Positions 8,358 through 17,639 of a stretch of DNA of 64,000 nt are shown here, in pieces; position 1 is the stretch's first letter, and every line of letters starts with the position of its first letter. The notes beneath the pieces were generated by a model. That model worked only from the letters and a program-made list of their open reading frames with translations. It was not told the DNA's origin and searched no databases. Where the stretch lies: the NCBI GenBank assembly GCA_963835135.1, contig CAWIEF010000003.1:992001-1056000 (forward strand). Reading direction: 5' to 3'. A program made the translations under genes and the position numbers. The stretch is from JAVVHH01 sp963835135. Lineage in GTDB: Bacteria > Pseudomonadota > Alphaproteobacteria > Acetobacterales > Acetobacteraceae.

Positions 8358-8714
8358 ATGGCGCCCGTCGCGACCGAGATCCATGTGCGCCGTGCGACGA
8401 AATGCCTCGACGTCGCCTTTGACGACGGACATGCCGCGAGACTTCCGGCCGAGTATCTGCGCGTGGAAAGTCCGAGTGCGGAAGTCCAGGGACATGCTCC
8501 CGACCAAAAGAAACTGGTCTCCGGCAAGCAGGATGTGAACATTACCCACGTGGAGCCGATTGGCAACTACGCCGTCCGGATCCGTTTCACGGACGGCCAT
8601 GATACCGGCATCTTCACTTGGGCATACTTGCATCAGCTATCGGCCGAATACGAGGAACGATGGGAGGGGTATTTGGCCGCTCTCGCACAGCGAGGACTGA
8701 GCCGGTCGGCTTGA
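8358..8714 (+). CDS. DUF971 (gamma-butyrobetaine hydroxylase-like N-terminal domain) protein
   Basis: A 118-aa DUF971 protein. Family marks include LDVAFDDGHAARLPAEYLRVESPSAEVQGH near the N-terminus and VNITHVEPIGNYAVRIRFTDGHDTGIFTWAYLHQL, the Trp/His-containing core shared with the N-terminal domain of gamma-butyrobetaine hydroxylases. Stand-alone members have been linked by gene context to iron-sulfur cluster carriers and Mrp proteins; nothing in this neighbourhood tests that. It closes the thioredoxin-Lon-Trm112 run. Confidence 0.9.
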   Translation: MAPVATEIHVRRATKCLDVAFDDGHAARLPAEYLRVESPSAEVQGHAPDQKKLVSGKQDVNITHVEPIGNYAVRIRFTDGHDTGIFTWAYLHQLSAEYEERWEGYLAALAQRGLSRSA

Positions 8715-8781
8715 TCGGGCGCGCCTTCGCACTTTGTTAAGATTTTCGGCCTAGCCTGGCATCGTTCGCCGGAGAAGCCGA

Positions 8782-9561
8782 GTGTCTAGCGTTGCCTCAC
8801 GCCCCGATGTGAAAGGGACGGTCGAGCAGGTGATGTCGGGGGAGTTGTTCTCCGGCTTGTTGCTCAACGACGCCGATCAGCGTGCGATGGCGCTCGAGGC
8901 CTTGCTCGGCAAAGTCGTCGATGACGACACGCGGGTCGTTTGGGTGGGCAATCCGCTGCGGTCACCGCTGACGATCGAACGCTTCCTGATCCAGATCGTC
9001 GGGCCCGAGGTCGATCTGCGGGAAGAGCGCGGCCCCGCCGAACTCGCGCGGTTGATCGCCAAGCCGGTCGGGCGCGAAACCCGTCTGATCATCGTCGTTC
9101 AGCAACCAGAGACGATCGATGCGACGACTCGCGAGTTGCTGGTCGGGATCGGCGGAGGCCTGGGTGGCGAGGCGGTGCACGTCCAGTTCCTGTTCGTCGG
9201 GTCGCCGGCGTTCGCGGTGCCGCAACTCGACCCCCCTTCGATCATCGCACTCGGGTCCGGCTTCCAGCTGGCCCATAATTCATCGCCACAGCCCGCCACG
9301 CGCCCACGCGGCGCTTGGCCGCTCCTCCTGCTGCTGGTCATGGTCACGATCGGCGCCGTGATCTCGATCGCGCCAGCCTCGAAGGACGGCATCCCTCCCG
9401 CTGCCATAGCCGCCGAGACCCCTGCCCCGCCGCCGCCATCTCCGCTCAGGCGGGAGTTCGACGCGTTCCTTGCCGAGCGTACCGAAACGCTGCCGCCCAT
9501 GACCGAGAGCCAGAAGGACGCCTTGTTTACCCAGTTCCTCACCCACCACCATCGCGAGTGA
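8782..9561 (+). CDS. Single-pass membrane protein with degenerate ATPase-like domain, similar in design to the one at 5180-6370
   Basis: A 259-aa protein of unknown function. The GTG start has GGAGAA five bases upstream. Residues about 10-160 form an alpha/beta domain with a Walker-A-like but substituted loop (VVWVGNPLRSPLTIERFL) and a hydrophobic strand RLIIVVQQPETI in the Walker B position without an acidic residue. A Pro-rich linker precedes one membrane helix (GAWPLLLLLVMVTIGAVISIA, about residues 176-196). A ~60-residue probably periplasmic tail is rich in Pro then acidic/His. The same order (inactive ATPase-like domain, TM, Pro-rich periplasmic part) is seen in the 396-aa protein on the other side of the thioredoxin cluster. 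Confidence 0.65.
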   Translation: MSSVASRPDVKGTVEQVMSGELFSGLLLNDADQRAMALEALLGKVVDDDTRVVWVGNPLRSPLTIERFLIQIVGPEVDLREERGPAELARLIAKPVGRETRLIIVVQQPETIDATTRELLVGIGGGLGGEAVHVQFLFVGSPAFAVPQLDPPSIIALGSGFQLAHNSSPQPATRPRGAWPLLLLLVMVTIGAVISIAPASKDGIPPAAIAAETPAPPPPSPLRREFDAFLAERTETLPPMTESQKDALFTQFLTHHHRE

Positions 9562-9572
9562 GGCGACGTCGA

Positions 9573-10469
9573 TCACTCCGCCGCTGCGGCCATCGGCGCG
9601 GCTTTGACCGGCGCCCAAGGTGGACCCGACTCGACCGGCAGGCTCGGGTCACGGGCCCATTCGTTGAAGGACCCGAAATAGATCCGCACGTCTTCGATCC
9701 CGGCTTCTTTCAAGGCCAAGAAGGTGTTCGACGCCCGCGCCCCCTTGAAGCAGAACAGATAGACCGGGGTTGCAGTGTCGATGCCTACGCTATGGCATTC
9801 GGCCATGATTTCCTCCGGGGCCTTGAACATCGGGCCCTGCGCGGACGGCTTCATCAGCCGATACCACTCAATCCACTTCGATCCGGGGATCCGGCCTTTG
9901 CGCGGGAGGAAGTCCTTGCCGTACGGCGAGGAACTCGTGCCGACCCATTCGTCCACGTCGCGGACGTCGAGCTTGGCGATTGACGGGTCGTCGAGTGCCG
10001 CCAGCATCTCCTCACGGTCGATCATCAAGCTTTTGCCGGTGTCGACGATCGGGAAGGTCTTGGCCGTGGGAGCCGCCGGGTCGGTGCTGACGGGCAGGCC
10101 GGCGGCCGTCCAAGCCGCGAACCCGCCATGCAGGACCGTCGCTTTCGGGTAGCCGAGGAACTTCAATAGGAAATAACCGCGGCAGGACTGGCCGAAGCCC
10201 GAGTTCATGCTGCCTTCGTAGATCACCGCCGTCTCGCTGCCCGACAGGCCCGCAGCGCCGAAGATCTCGGCGAACTTGCCCTTGAGCTCCGACATGCCCT
10301 CCGGCGTGGACATCGCCAGATACGTGAAGATGTCGTGGATGTTGACCGCTCCCGGAACATGGCCGGCTGCGTAGGCGTCGGGCGGGCGGGTGTCGACCAC
10401 GACGATATCGGGCCTGCCGAGCATCGGCTCCAGGTCCGCGGGCGTCATCAGCACATTTTCGCTCATCAT
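9573..10469 (-). CDS. sseA: Sulfurtransferase, tandem rhodanese domains (SseA-like)
   Basis: Two-domain rhodanese of 298 aa, moving sulfane sulfur from thiosulfate or 3-mercaptopyruvate to thiophilic acceptors. The N-terminal inactive rhodanese domain begins with DIVVVDTRPPDAYAAGHVPGA. The C-terminal domain carries the catalytic Cys240 in VYLFCFKGARAS. The active loop CFKGAR does not match the textbook CGSGVT (mercaptopyruvate) or CRKGVT (thiosulfate) loops, so substrate preference is open. A strong AAGGAG site precedes ATG 10469 and ATG 10466; the second has better spacing. The gene is downstream of the acyl-CoA dehydrogenase-like gene by 17 nt and probably in the same transcript as OsmC and the dehydrogenase. 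Confidence 0.88.
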   Translation of the reverse strand: MMSENVLMTPADLEPMLGRPDIVVVDTRPPDAYAAGHVPGAVNIHDIFTYLAMSTPEGMSELKGKFAEIFGAAGLSGSETAVIYEGSMNSGFGQSCRGYFLLKFLGYPKATVLHGGFAAWTAAGLPVSTDPAAPTAKTFPIVDTGKSLMIDREEMLAALDDPSIAKLDVRDVDEWVGTSSSPYGKDFLPRKGRIPGSKWIEWYRLMKPSAQGPMFKAPEEIMAECHSVGIDTATPVYLFCFKGARASNTFLALKEAGIEDVRIYFGSFNEWARDPSLPVESGPPWAPVKAAPMAAAAE

Positions 10470-10486
10470 CGTCTCCTTCGGGTCGG

Positions 10487-11614
10487 TCAGTTGGACGAAA
10501 GCGCCGCGATCTCCTGGCGGAGATGGCGGATAGATGGGGTGATGAGGGCGACGAAGTTGCCCTCGCGCTGGCGGCGTGCGATCGCCGAACCCTCCGTGTA
10601 GCCACGCGCGCCGCCATGCAGGACGCCGGCCTGCGTGGCAGCCAAGGTCAGTTCGCTGACGGCAAGCCGCAGTTCGAGCACCGCGCGCAAGTAGTCACGG
10701 CCCGCGCCCGGCGTGTCAGCGAGCTCGGTCAACCGCTCCTGGAGCGCCGCCCCTTCATCTTCGAAGAAGCTGGCGCCGTGCGGCAGATAGCGGTTGGTGT
10801 GGCTATAGCTGACGTCGTCGTGCCGCATCTGCGCGGCTGCGCCAGCGATCACGCCGAAGCCCATCCCGGTCTGCAGCAGCACGAAGCCCGGGCGGATGCG
10901 CGGCAACACGTCCTCGATCGGGTCCGCCAGGATATCCGCGTCCGGCAGGAACGCCCGGCGAAACCGGATGCTGTATGTCGCGGTCCCTTCGAGCGCCACG
11001 AAATGCACGTTCTGCTTGATCTCGACCCCGTTACGGCCGCAGCAGAACATCGCCATGACCCGGCGCGCACTCTCCCCTTCCGCCTCGAAGATCGTGCCGA
11101 ACCAGTGCCCTTCCCCGAGATTGGACACCCAGGGCAACGCCCCGGTCACGCACCAACCGCCCTCGACGCGGACGCCCCGGAGGCGGAACCGTTCGATACC
11201 GGCCAGGGCTTTGACCGGGTTGGACAGCCCAGTGCCGCCAAGCGTGTCGCCGCTGGCCACGCCGGGTTGCAGACGGTCACGCAGCGTGGTGTTGGGGGTT
11301 TGCTCGAGATACCAGCCACAGGTGTCCTGGCACCAGACGCAGAAGGCGGTCGACATGCACGTCTCGCCGACCACGGCCATCGATCGGACCGCCGCGGCGA
11401 GGCTGCGCGTTCCGAGCGTCGTATGCGCGGCCAGATGGGCGGAGAACGCGCCGGCCTCGCCCAGCATCCGGATGCCTGCTTCCGGGTAGTAGCCCTCGCG
11501 GTCGATCTGTTCGACATGGGGCGCGATCTCGGCCGCGACGACGGCGCGGATCGCGTCGCCGTTCCCGGCGATGCGGGCGCCGCCGTGCGGGTAGAACGCG
11601 GCGCCAGTGTCCAT
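10487..11614 (-). CDS. Acyl-CoA dehydrogenase family flavoprotein
   Basis: A 375-aa acyl-CoA-dehydrogenase-fold protein. Family features: the helical N-terminal domain, SMAVVGETCMSTAFCVWCQ, the beta-domain around GGTGLSNPVKALAGIERFRLRGVRVEGGWCVTGALPWVSN, and a C-terminal helical domain ending RQEGNFVALITPSIRHLRQEIA. I cannot identify the catalytic carboxylate with confidence. Such short family members also act on nitroalkanes or as flavin monooxygenase-like desulfurisation enzymes, so true acyl-CoA dehydrogenation is not assured. Its ATG overlaps the OsmC stop by 4 nt, and the pair faces a divergent TetR regulator, suggesting a substrate-inducible operon. Confidence 0.82.
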   Translation of the reverse strand: MDTGAAFYPHGGARIAGNGDAIRAVVAAEIAPHVEQIDREGYYPEAGIRMLGEAGAFSAHLAAHTTLGTRSLAAAVRSMAVVGETCMSTAFCVWCQDTCGWYLEQTPNTTLRDRLQPGVASGDTLGGTGLSNPVKALAGIERFRLRGVRVEGGWCVTGALPWVSNLGEGHWFGTIFEAEGESARRVMAMFCCGRNGVEIKQNVHFVALEGTATYSIRFRRAFLPDADILADPIEDVLPRIRPGFVLLQTGMGFGVIAGAAAQMRHDDVSYSHTNRYLPHGASFFEDEGAALQERLTELADTPGAGRDYLRAVLELRLAVSELTLAATQAGVLHGGARGYTEGSAIARRQREGNFVALITPSIRHLRQEIAALSSN

Positions 11615-12162
11615 CAGGCAGCCGAAACGTCGAGGGCGACGGGCTTGGTGAAGGTGTTCGCCACCGGCGACCAGGTCGCAGCGTGGGCGATCAGGCGGTC
11701 CAACTCGGCTTGCGGCGCATCGGCGTCGAGGTGCACCTTGACGCGGACGGCGTCGAAGCCGACCGGCTTGGGCGAGACGTCGCCCGTGCCCCAGACGGAG
11801 GTGATGTTGATATCGGCCTCGAGCTCCAGTTCGAGCGAGCGCACCATGATGTCCCGCGCGACCGCGTTGGCGTGGATGCCGACGGCGAGGCAGGAGCCGA
11901 GCGCAGCCAGCGCCGCTTCGGAGGGGTTTGGCGCGGTGTCGTCGCCCAGCAGGACCGGCGGCTCGTCGATTACATGCGCCGGCAGGGTGCGAATCATGTT
12001 GAGGTGGCGGAACTTACCCTCCGCTATCGTGCGGCACTTGACCGTCTTGATGGCGGCCGGGTTCTCGCGGCCCTTGGCGATCAGCCCCTCCAGTCCGGTC
12101 TTGTCGATCGGCGCCAAGCAGCCGGTAACGGCTGTCGCGGGCATTGGTGCGGTAACGCTCAC
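11614..12162 (-). CDS. OsmC family protein
   Basis: A 182-aa OsmC-fold protein, longer than Ohr. It shows LLGDDTAPNPSEAALAALGSCLAVGIHANAVARDI, including the single conserved N-terminal-type Cys in GSCLAVG; the C-terminal segment TWSPVANTFTKPVALDV has no second cysteine, so it is not a typical two-cysteine peroxidase. The GTG start at 12162 has GGGAG 8 nt upstream. It is first in an operon with the acyl-CoA dehydrogenase-like and sulfurtransferase genes, divergent from TetR with a palindromic operator between. A sulfur or thioester-handling role is an inference from the neighbours. Confidence 0.82.
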   Translation of the reverse strand: MSVTAPMPATAVTGCLAPIDKTGLEGLIAKGRENPAAIKTVKCRTIAEGKFRHLNMIRTLPAHVIDEPPVLLGDDTAPNPSEAALAALGSCLAVGIHANAVARDIMVRSLELELEADINITSVWGTGDVSPKPVGFDAVRVKVHLDADAPQAELDRLIAHAATWSPVANTFTKPVALDVSAA

Positions 12163-12192
12163 TGGGTTAGCTCCCTCTCGTTCGACCGCAGA

Positions 12193-12206
12193 ACAGAACG
12201 GTCTGT
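12193..12206. promoter_or_regulatory. Putative TetR-family operator
   Basis: A 14-nt imperfect inverted repeat, ACAGAACGGTCTGT, in the 102-nt divergent region between the OsmC gene (start 12162) and the TetR gene (start 12265). All pairs match except one near the centre. It resembles the AGACC/GGTCT-type half-sites of NemR/AcrR-like TetR regulators. Its position would allow one bound dimer to control both directions. Confidence 0.55.
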
Positions 12207-12264
12207 CTTATGCATTGCGACACACCGCAAACGGCGTGCCAGCCAGGAAAGAGCGCACAAGACG

Positions 12265-12894
12265 ATGGGAAAGAGTTCTATTGCCTTGAAAAACGGCACA
12301 CGTACAGAGAACAGCTCATCCATTGAGCAAACGCCGCCGCACGTCCGGCTCGTCGGAGTGGCCCGGGAGATGTTCTGCCGCGACGGCATTCATGCGACAG
12401 GGATCGATCGGATTCTGAGCACGGCCGGGGTGTCCAAGATGACGCTCTACACGCGGTTCGGCTCAAAGGAGGCTCTCGTCCGCGAGGTGCTGCACCAGGA
12501 AGGGGCCGAGTGGCGCGCCGACTTCTTCGCCGCCGTGCTTGCCTCATCCCCCGACCCGGCACAGCAGCTGCACGGCGTCGTCGCTGCGCTCCGCCCCTGG
12601 TTCGAGGGGGACAGGTTCTATGGCTGCGCCTTCATGAACGCGGTGGCCGAACACGCCAAAGGCGAACGATGGCTCCGGGACTTGGCCGCGGACCACCAGT
12701 CGAAGGTGGTCGGCTTCCTCGCCGAACGCGCCGAAAACGCCGGCTATGACGAGCCCGCACTGTTGGCCCGGCAGATCATGCTCGTGATCGACGGCGCGAT
12801 CGTCGCTTTCATGGTCTCGGGCGACCCGGTGGTCCTGACGATTACCGCCCGCAACCTGGCGGCGGTGCTGGCGCAGGCGCCAACCCAGGCCTGA
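12265..12894 (+). CDS. TetR/AcrR family transcriptional regulator
   Basis: A 209-aa regulator. The N-terminal helix-turn-helix lies at about residues 27-75: VAREMFCRDGIHATGIDRILSTAGVSKMTLYTRFGSKEALVREVL, a typical TetR domain. The C-terminal ligand domain (PWFEGDRFYGCAFMNAVAEH...) is like that of regulators controlling detoxification or acyl-CoA genes. The ATG at 12265 is preceded only by a weak purine-rich site. It is divergent from the OsmC/acyl-CoA dehydrogenase operon, its probable target, with a palindrome at 12193-12206 between them. The stop abuts the stop of the convergent SirB1-like gene. Confidence 0.9.
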   Translation: MGKSSIALKNGTRTENSSSIEQTPPHVRLVGVAREMFCRDGIHATGIDRILSTAGVSKMTLYTRFGSKEALVREVLHQEGAEWRADFFAAVLASSPDPAQQLHGVVAALRPWFEGDRFYGCAFMNAVAEHAKGERWLRDLAADHQSKVVGFLAERAENAGYDEPALLARQIMLVIDGAIVAFMVSGDPVVLTITARNLAAVLAQAPTQA

Positions 12895-13713
12895 TCAGTT
12901 CAGCCGCGCCCGCAGGCCATCTATGGCGGCCCTCGTCTGCATGGCCGCCTCGCCCAACGGAACGAGGTCGAGGAAGCGGCTGTAGCATTTGAGCGCCGAG
13001 GCGATGTGATCGAGCCGCTCGTTCATCAGCGCCGCCTCGCGCCAGAGCGGCGCATGATCCGGCGCGATGGCCAGCATGGACTCCGTGCAGTCGAGCGCGC
13101 CGGCAAGATCGTCGGCCTGCAGACGCCTGATCCTCACGTTCTCCTGCAGGCGAAGCAGTACCCGCCGGGCCGACATCGGCTGCAACACACCCGGCTTGAG
13201 CTCCACCTCGGGCCCGCCGACCCGCTTGAGCAGCGTGCGCAGGTCGCGCGCCTCGAGCGGCAGGCCGCCATCGAACACGTCGAGCACGATCTGCTGCGAC
13301 ACCGGCTTGCGGTTTCGCTTGTCCGCCGGCTCGCCCTCCAGCCCGATCAGGAAATGCCCTGGAAAGTCGATCCCGTGCGCGCCCCAGCCGATCGCGCGCG
13401 TGCAATGGAGCCACAAGATACCGAGCGCGACCGGCAAACCGCGGCGACGCTCGATCACGCGGATGAGGTTGGCATTGTCCGGGTCGTCGTACGTCTCGGT
13501 GTCGCCGCGGTACCGGTGCCGCCCGGTCAGCAACCCGGCCAACGCCCCAGCCCGCGCCGGCAGATCACCGGGCGCGATGTCGCGCGCGAGTTCGAGCGCC
13601 TCGCGCGCGAGCGTCGACAGATGCGCCGAGGCCGCCGCCCAATCCTGCCCGGGCGTGTCGATCCGCGCGAGTTGCAGCGCGGCCCCGGCAATGTCGATCT
13701 CCACGTCCGGCAA
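12895..13713 (-). CDS. SirB1-like transglutaminase-fold/TPR protein
   Basis: About 272 aa. It has a transglutaminase-like SirB1 domain (YDDPDNANLIRVIERRRGLPVALGILWLHCTRAIGW, then GIDFPGHFLIGLEGE) and a C-terminal TPR-like region (LAGALDCTESMLAIAPDHAPLWREAALMNERL). The LWLHC and FPGHFLI motifs place the Cys and His of the fold. The start is uncertain: no ATG exists near the expected N-terminus, whose homology seems to extend to the thiC stop. TTG 13713 or GTG 13704 are the only nearby candidates, and I chose the TTG. It lies just downstream of thiC and was probably co-transcribed. Function unknown. Confidence 0.8.
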   Translation of the reverse strand: MPDVEIDIAGAALQLARIDTPGQDWAAASAHLSTLAREALELARDIAPGDLPARAGALAGLLTGRHRYRGDTETYDDPDNANLIRVIERRRGLPVALGILWLHCTRAIGWGAHGIDFPGHFLIGLEGEPADKRNRKPVSQQIVLDVFDGGLPLEARDLRTLLKRVGGPEVELKPGVLQPMSARRVLLRLQENVRIRRLQADDLAGALDCTESMLAIAPDHAPLWREAALMNERLDHIASALKCYSRFLDLVPLGEAAMQTRAAIDGLRARLN

Positions 13714-13763
13714 TTGGCCGACCGCCTCGAGCGCCTCGCGGGGCTCTACCGTCGCGATCGGCT

Positions 13764-15578
<1,815 letters not shown>

Positions 15579-15633
15579 GCGCGCCTCCCTTCGAGGGCCA
15601 ATGACGCGGGCGGGTTGCTCGAGCACGGCCCCG

Positions 15634-15738
15634 TCCCTACGCCGGCATGACCCGGATCAGGTGTTTCAGGGTCATCGCGCCGCGGCTCGTCTCGACCGCC
15701 TAGCGAACTCTCAGCCCCTTGCCGGGACACCCCTCGGA
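15634..15738 (-). promoter_or_regulatory. TPP riboswitch (THI element) controlling thiC
   Basis: Read on the minus strand, the region contains the THI-box consensus in order: GGGGTGTCCCGG, then GGGGCTGAGA, a variable arm, GACCCTGAAACACCTGATC, and GGGTCATGCCGGCGTAGGGA. These are the pyrimidine-sensing and pyrophosphate-sensing helices of the TPP aptamer. It sits about 55 nt upstream of the thiC start and downstream of the HIT gene. Control could be at translation initiation because no clear intrinsic terminator follows. Confidence 0.95.
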
Positions 15739-15774
15739 AACCGCAAGGTTCGGGCGCGCGGGCCCAATTGTCAA

Positions 15775-16155
15775 TCAGGTCTGCACCAGCATCGGCCCGA
15801 GCGGGCCGCCGCCGAACAGATGCACATGGAAATGCGGCACCTCTTGCCCGGCGTCCCGACCCATGTTGGCGAGCACCCGAAACCCGGGCTCCTCGAGCTT
15901 TAACGCGCGCGCGACCGTGCCGACCGCGCGGAAGAACCCGGCAATTTCGGGTTCGGATGCCTGGGCGACGAAGTCGGACAGCGCGACATAGGGCCCGCGC
16001 GGGATGACCAAGACGTGAATGCGGGCTTGCGGCGCGATGTCGTGGAAGGCGATGGCCCACTCGTCCTCATACACGCGCCTGGACGGGATCTCCCCGCGCA
16101 GCAGGCGGGCGAAGATATTAGTGTCGTCGTAAGGACCTTGTCCGCTCACCGGCAT
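15775..16155 (-). CDS. HIT family nucleotide-binding protein
   Basis: A 126-aa HIT (histidine triad) protein, hydrolysing nucleoside phosphoramidates/AMP conjugates in the cytosol. The triad HFHVHLFGG has His108, His110 and His112; the N-terminal signature IFARLLRGEIPSRRVYEDEWAIAFHDI is typical of the Hint/HinT branch. ATG 16155 has GGGAGA 7 nt upstream and is preferred over the frame start at 16194. It lies upstream of the thiC riboswitch in the same direction. Confidence 0.93.
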   Translation of the reverse strand: MPVSGQGPYDDTNIFARLLRGEIPSRRVYEDEWAIAFHDIAPQARIHVLVIPRGPYVALSDFVAQASEPEIAGFFRAVGTVARALKLEEPGFRVLANMGRDAGQEVPHFHVHLFGGGPLGPMLVQT

Positions 16156-16265
16156 GGTTCCGTCTCCCGCACGTGGCCGCCCGTTTTGCGCCATCTTTCT
16201 GCGCCATACTCCGCCGATGGCGAACGCGGAAGGCTCTCATGCGCTTGCGTTCCAAGGAGGTCACC

Positions 16266-16817
16266 ATGCGTCAGACCCTATTCGTCGTCATTGCCGTCGC
16301 GGCCGGGCTCGGCGCCTGCGCCCCGGTGCCCGCGGGCCCGTATGGATATGCGACAGCGCCGGAGTCGGCGCCGGCCTACGGCTATTACGATGGTGGTTAC
16401 GCGCCGGGTCCGTACTACGCCCAGCCAGGATACGCGCCCTATGCCGCGCCGAGCACCGCCATCGTCATCGGCGGTGAGCGCCGCTTCGACCGCGACGACC
16501 GGTTCCGCGGGGATCGGTTCCGCGAGGACCGGTTCCGCCAGGACCGATTCCGCGAGGAGGGCAATCGCGAGGACCGGCGCCGCTTCGAGGGTGGCGGGTA
16601 TCGCGGCAATCCAAACCCGCCGGGGCGCGAGTTCGCCCGGCCGCAGGGTCCGCAGGGGTTCGGCGGCGGCCCGCCGGCTCCGGCCCCCGTAGCCGTCCGC
16701 CCCGCCCCGGTTCTGCAAGCCGTGCCGCCGCCGCCCGCGGGCGGGCGCGCCTTCGAGCAATGGAACCGCACTCACGTGAACGCCAGCCCATCCCCGACCG
16801 ATAACGGTCCCCGCTAA
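16266..16817 (+). CDS. Lipoprotein with Tyr/Gly/Pro-rich region and DRFR repeats
   Basis: A 183-aa probable lipoprotein. A perfect AAGGAGG site lies 6 nt upstream of ATG 16266. The signal peptide ends in lipobox LGAC (Cys18). The mature protein is low-complexity: a Tyr/Gly/Pro-rich stretch (about 22-60), then four DRFR-type pentapeptides (about 77-96) inside a strongly charged Arg/Asp/Glu region, then a Pro/Ala/Gly tail ending FEQWNRTHVNASPS. No enzymatic domain is visible. It ends 4 nt into the convergent methyltransferase gene. It is probably an outer-membrane or periplasmic structural protein, by composition only. Confidence 0.65.
   Translation: MRQTLFVVIAVAAGLGACAPVPAGPYGYATAPESAPAYGYYDGGYAPGPYYAQPGYAPYAAPSTAIVIGGERRFDRDDRFRGDRFREDRFRQDRFREEGNREDRRRFEGGGYRGNPNPPGREFARPQGPQGFGGGPPAPAPVAVRPAPVLQAVPPPPAGGRAFEQWNRTHVNASPSPTDNGPR
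16494..16553 (+). repeat. Four 15-nt tandem repeats encoding xDRFR
   Basis: Four consecutive 15-nt units with the core GA[CT]CG[GA]TTCCGC, each encoding [D/G/E/Q]-D-R-F-R in the lipoprotein frame. Units are in frame with no spacer, so the copy number could change without breaking the gene. Confidence 0.8.
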
Positions 16818-17524
16818 GCCGTCTCGCTCAGCAACCGGCGCAAGGGGCGGGACCGCGCGAGCGGCATCGCCCCATACGCGTCCTTGATCGCCTCCGTGAC
16901 CACCACGCCGCCGAGATGCGGAACGAGGAAGCGTCCCGCCTGCTCCCACAGGCGCGCGCTGCGCAAGACCGGTCGGAACCGGGCCGGCGGCAAATACAGG
17001 GCGAACTCCCGGCGCTCGACTCGGAAGGCTTGAGCCGCCAGCAACCGCCCGATCTGACCCGGCGAATACGGTTGCCCATGGCCGAATGGCGTGCTTTCGA
17101 CATGGGCCCACAGCCCCATCCGGTTCGGCGTCACCACGACCAGCCGCCCGTCATCCTTCAGCACGCGCCACACTTCCCGCAACATCGCCCGCGGACTGTC
17201 CGCAGCCTCAAGCCCATGCACCAGCAACACCCGATCGAACGACAGGTCGGGAAATGGCAGCGCATGCTCTTCGACCGCGCAGGCCAGATTGGCCGCCACC
17301 AGCGGCCAGCGCGCCGCCCCGACTTGCACCGGCCGCGCCGCGATGCAGCGTGCCGCCTGCCCGCGCCACGCGCGCAGATACGGCGACGTCACCCCGAGCC
17401 CGAGCACGCATTGCTGGCTGAGATCCGGCCAAAACTTCAGCAATTGCTGGCGCAGCAACCGGCACGCCACGCCGCCACGCGCCGAGCCGTAGAACGAATC
17501 TGCCGATTGCGCGTCGGCCGCCAT
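16814..17524 (-). CDS. Class I SAM-dependent methyltransferase
   Basis: A 236-aa Rossmann methyltransferase. Motif I is degenerate but recognisable (QCVLGLGVTSPYLRAW). LPFPDLSFDRVLLVHGLEAAD (about residues 88-108) matches the motif after the catalytic strand in Methyltransf_11 proteins, followed by REVWRVLKDDGRLVVVTPNRMGLWAHVESTPFGHGQPYSPGQ. It faces gloB with about 115 nt between starts, an arrangement I recall as common in alphaproteobacteria. No specific substrate can be assigned. Confidence 0.85.
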   Translation of the reverse strand: MAADAQSADSFYGSARGGVACRLLRQQLLKFWPDLSQQCVLGLGVTSPYLRAWRGQAARCIAARPVQVGAARWPLVAANLACAVEEHALPFPDLSFDRVLLVHGLEAADSPRAMLREVWRVLKDDGRLVVVTPNRMGLWAHVESTPFGHGQPYSPGQIGRLLAAQAFRVERREFALYLPPARFRPVLRSARLWEQAGRFLVPHLGGVVVTEAIKDAYGAMPLARSRPLRRLLSETA

Positions 17525-17639
17525 AGCCGCGGTATACCATGGTCCGCCGCGGAAGGTGCAGACCCGTTTGCGCCATCATCTTTGCGCAGCCATCGCGTCG
17601 CGCTACCACCCTGTCCGCCATCACCGATCCGGAGCACCC

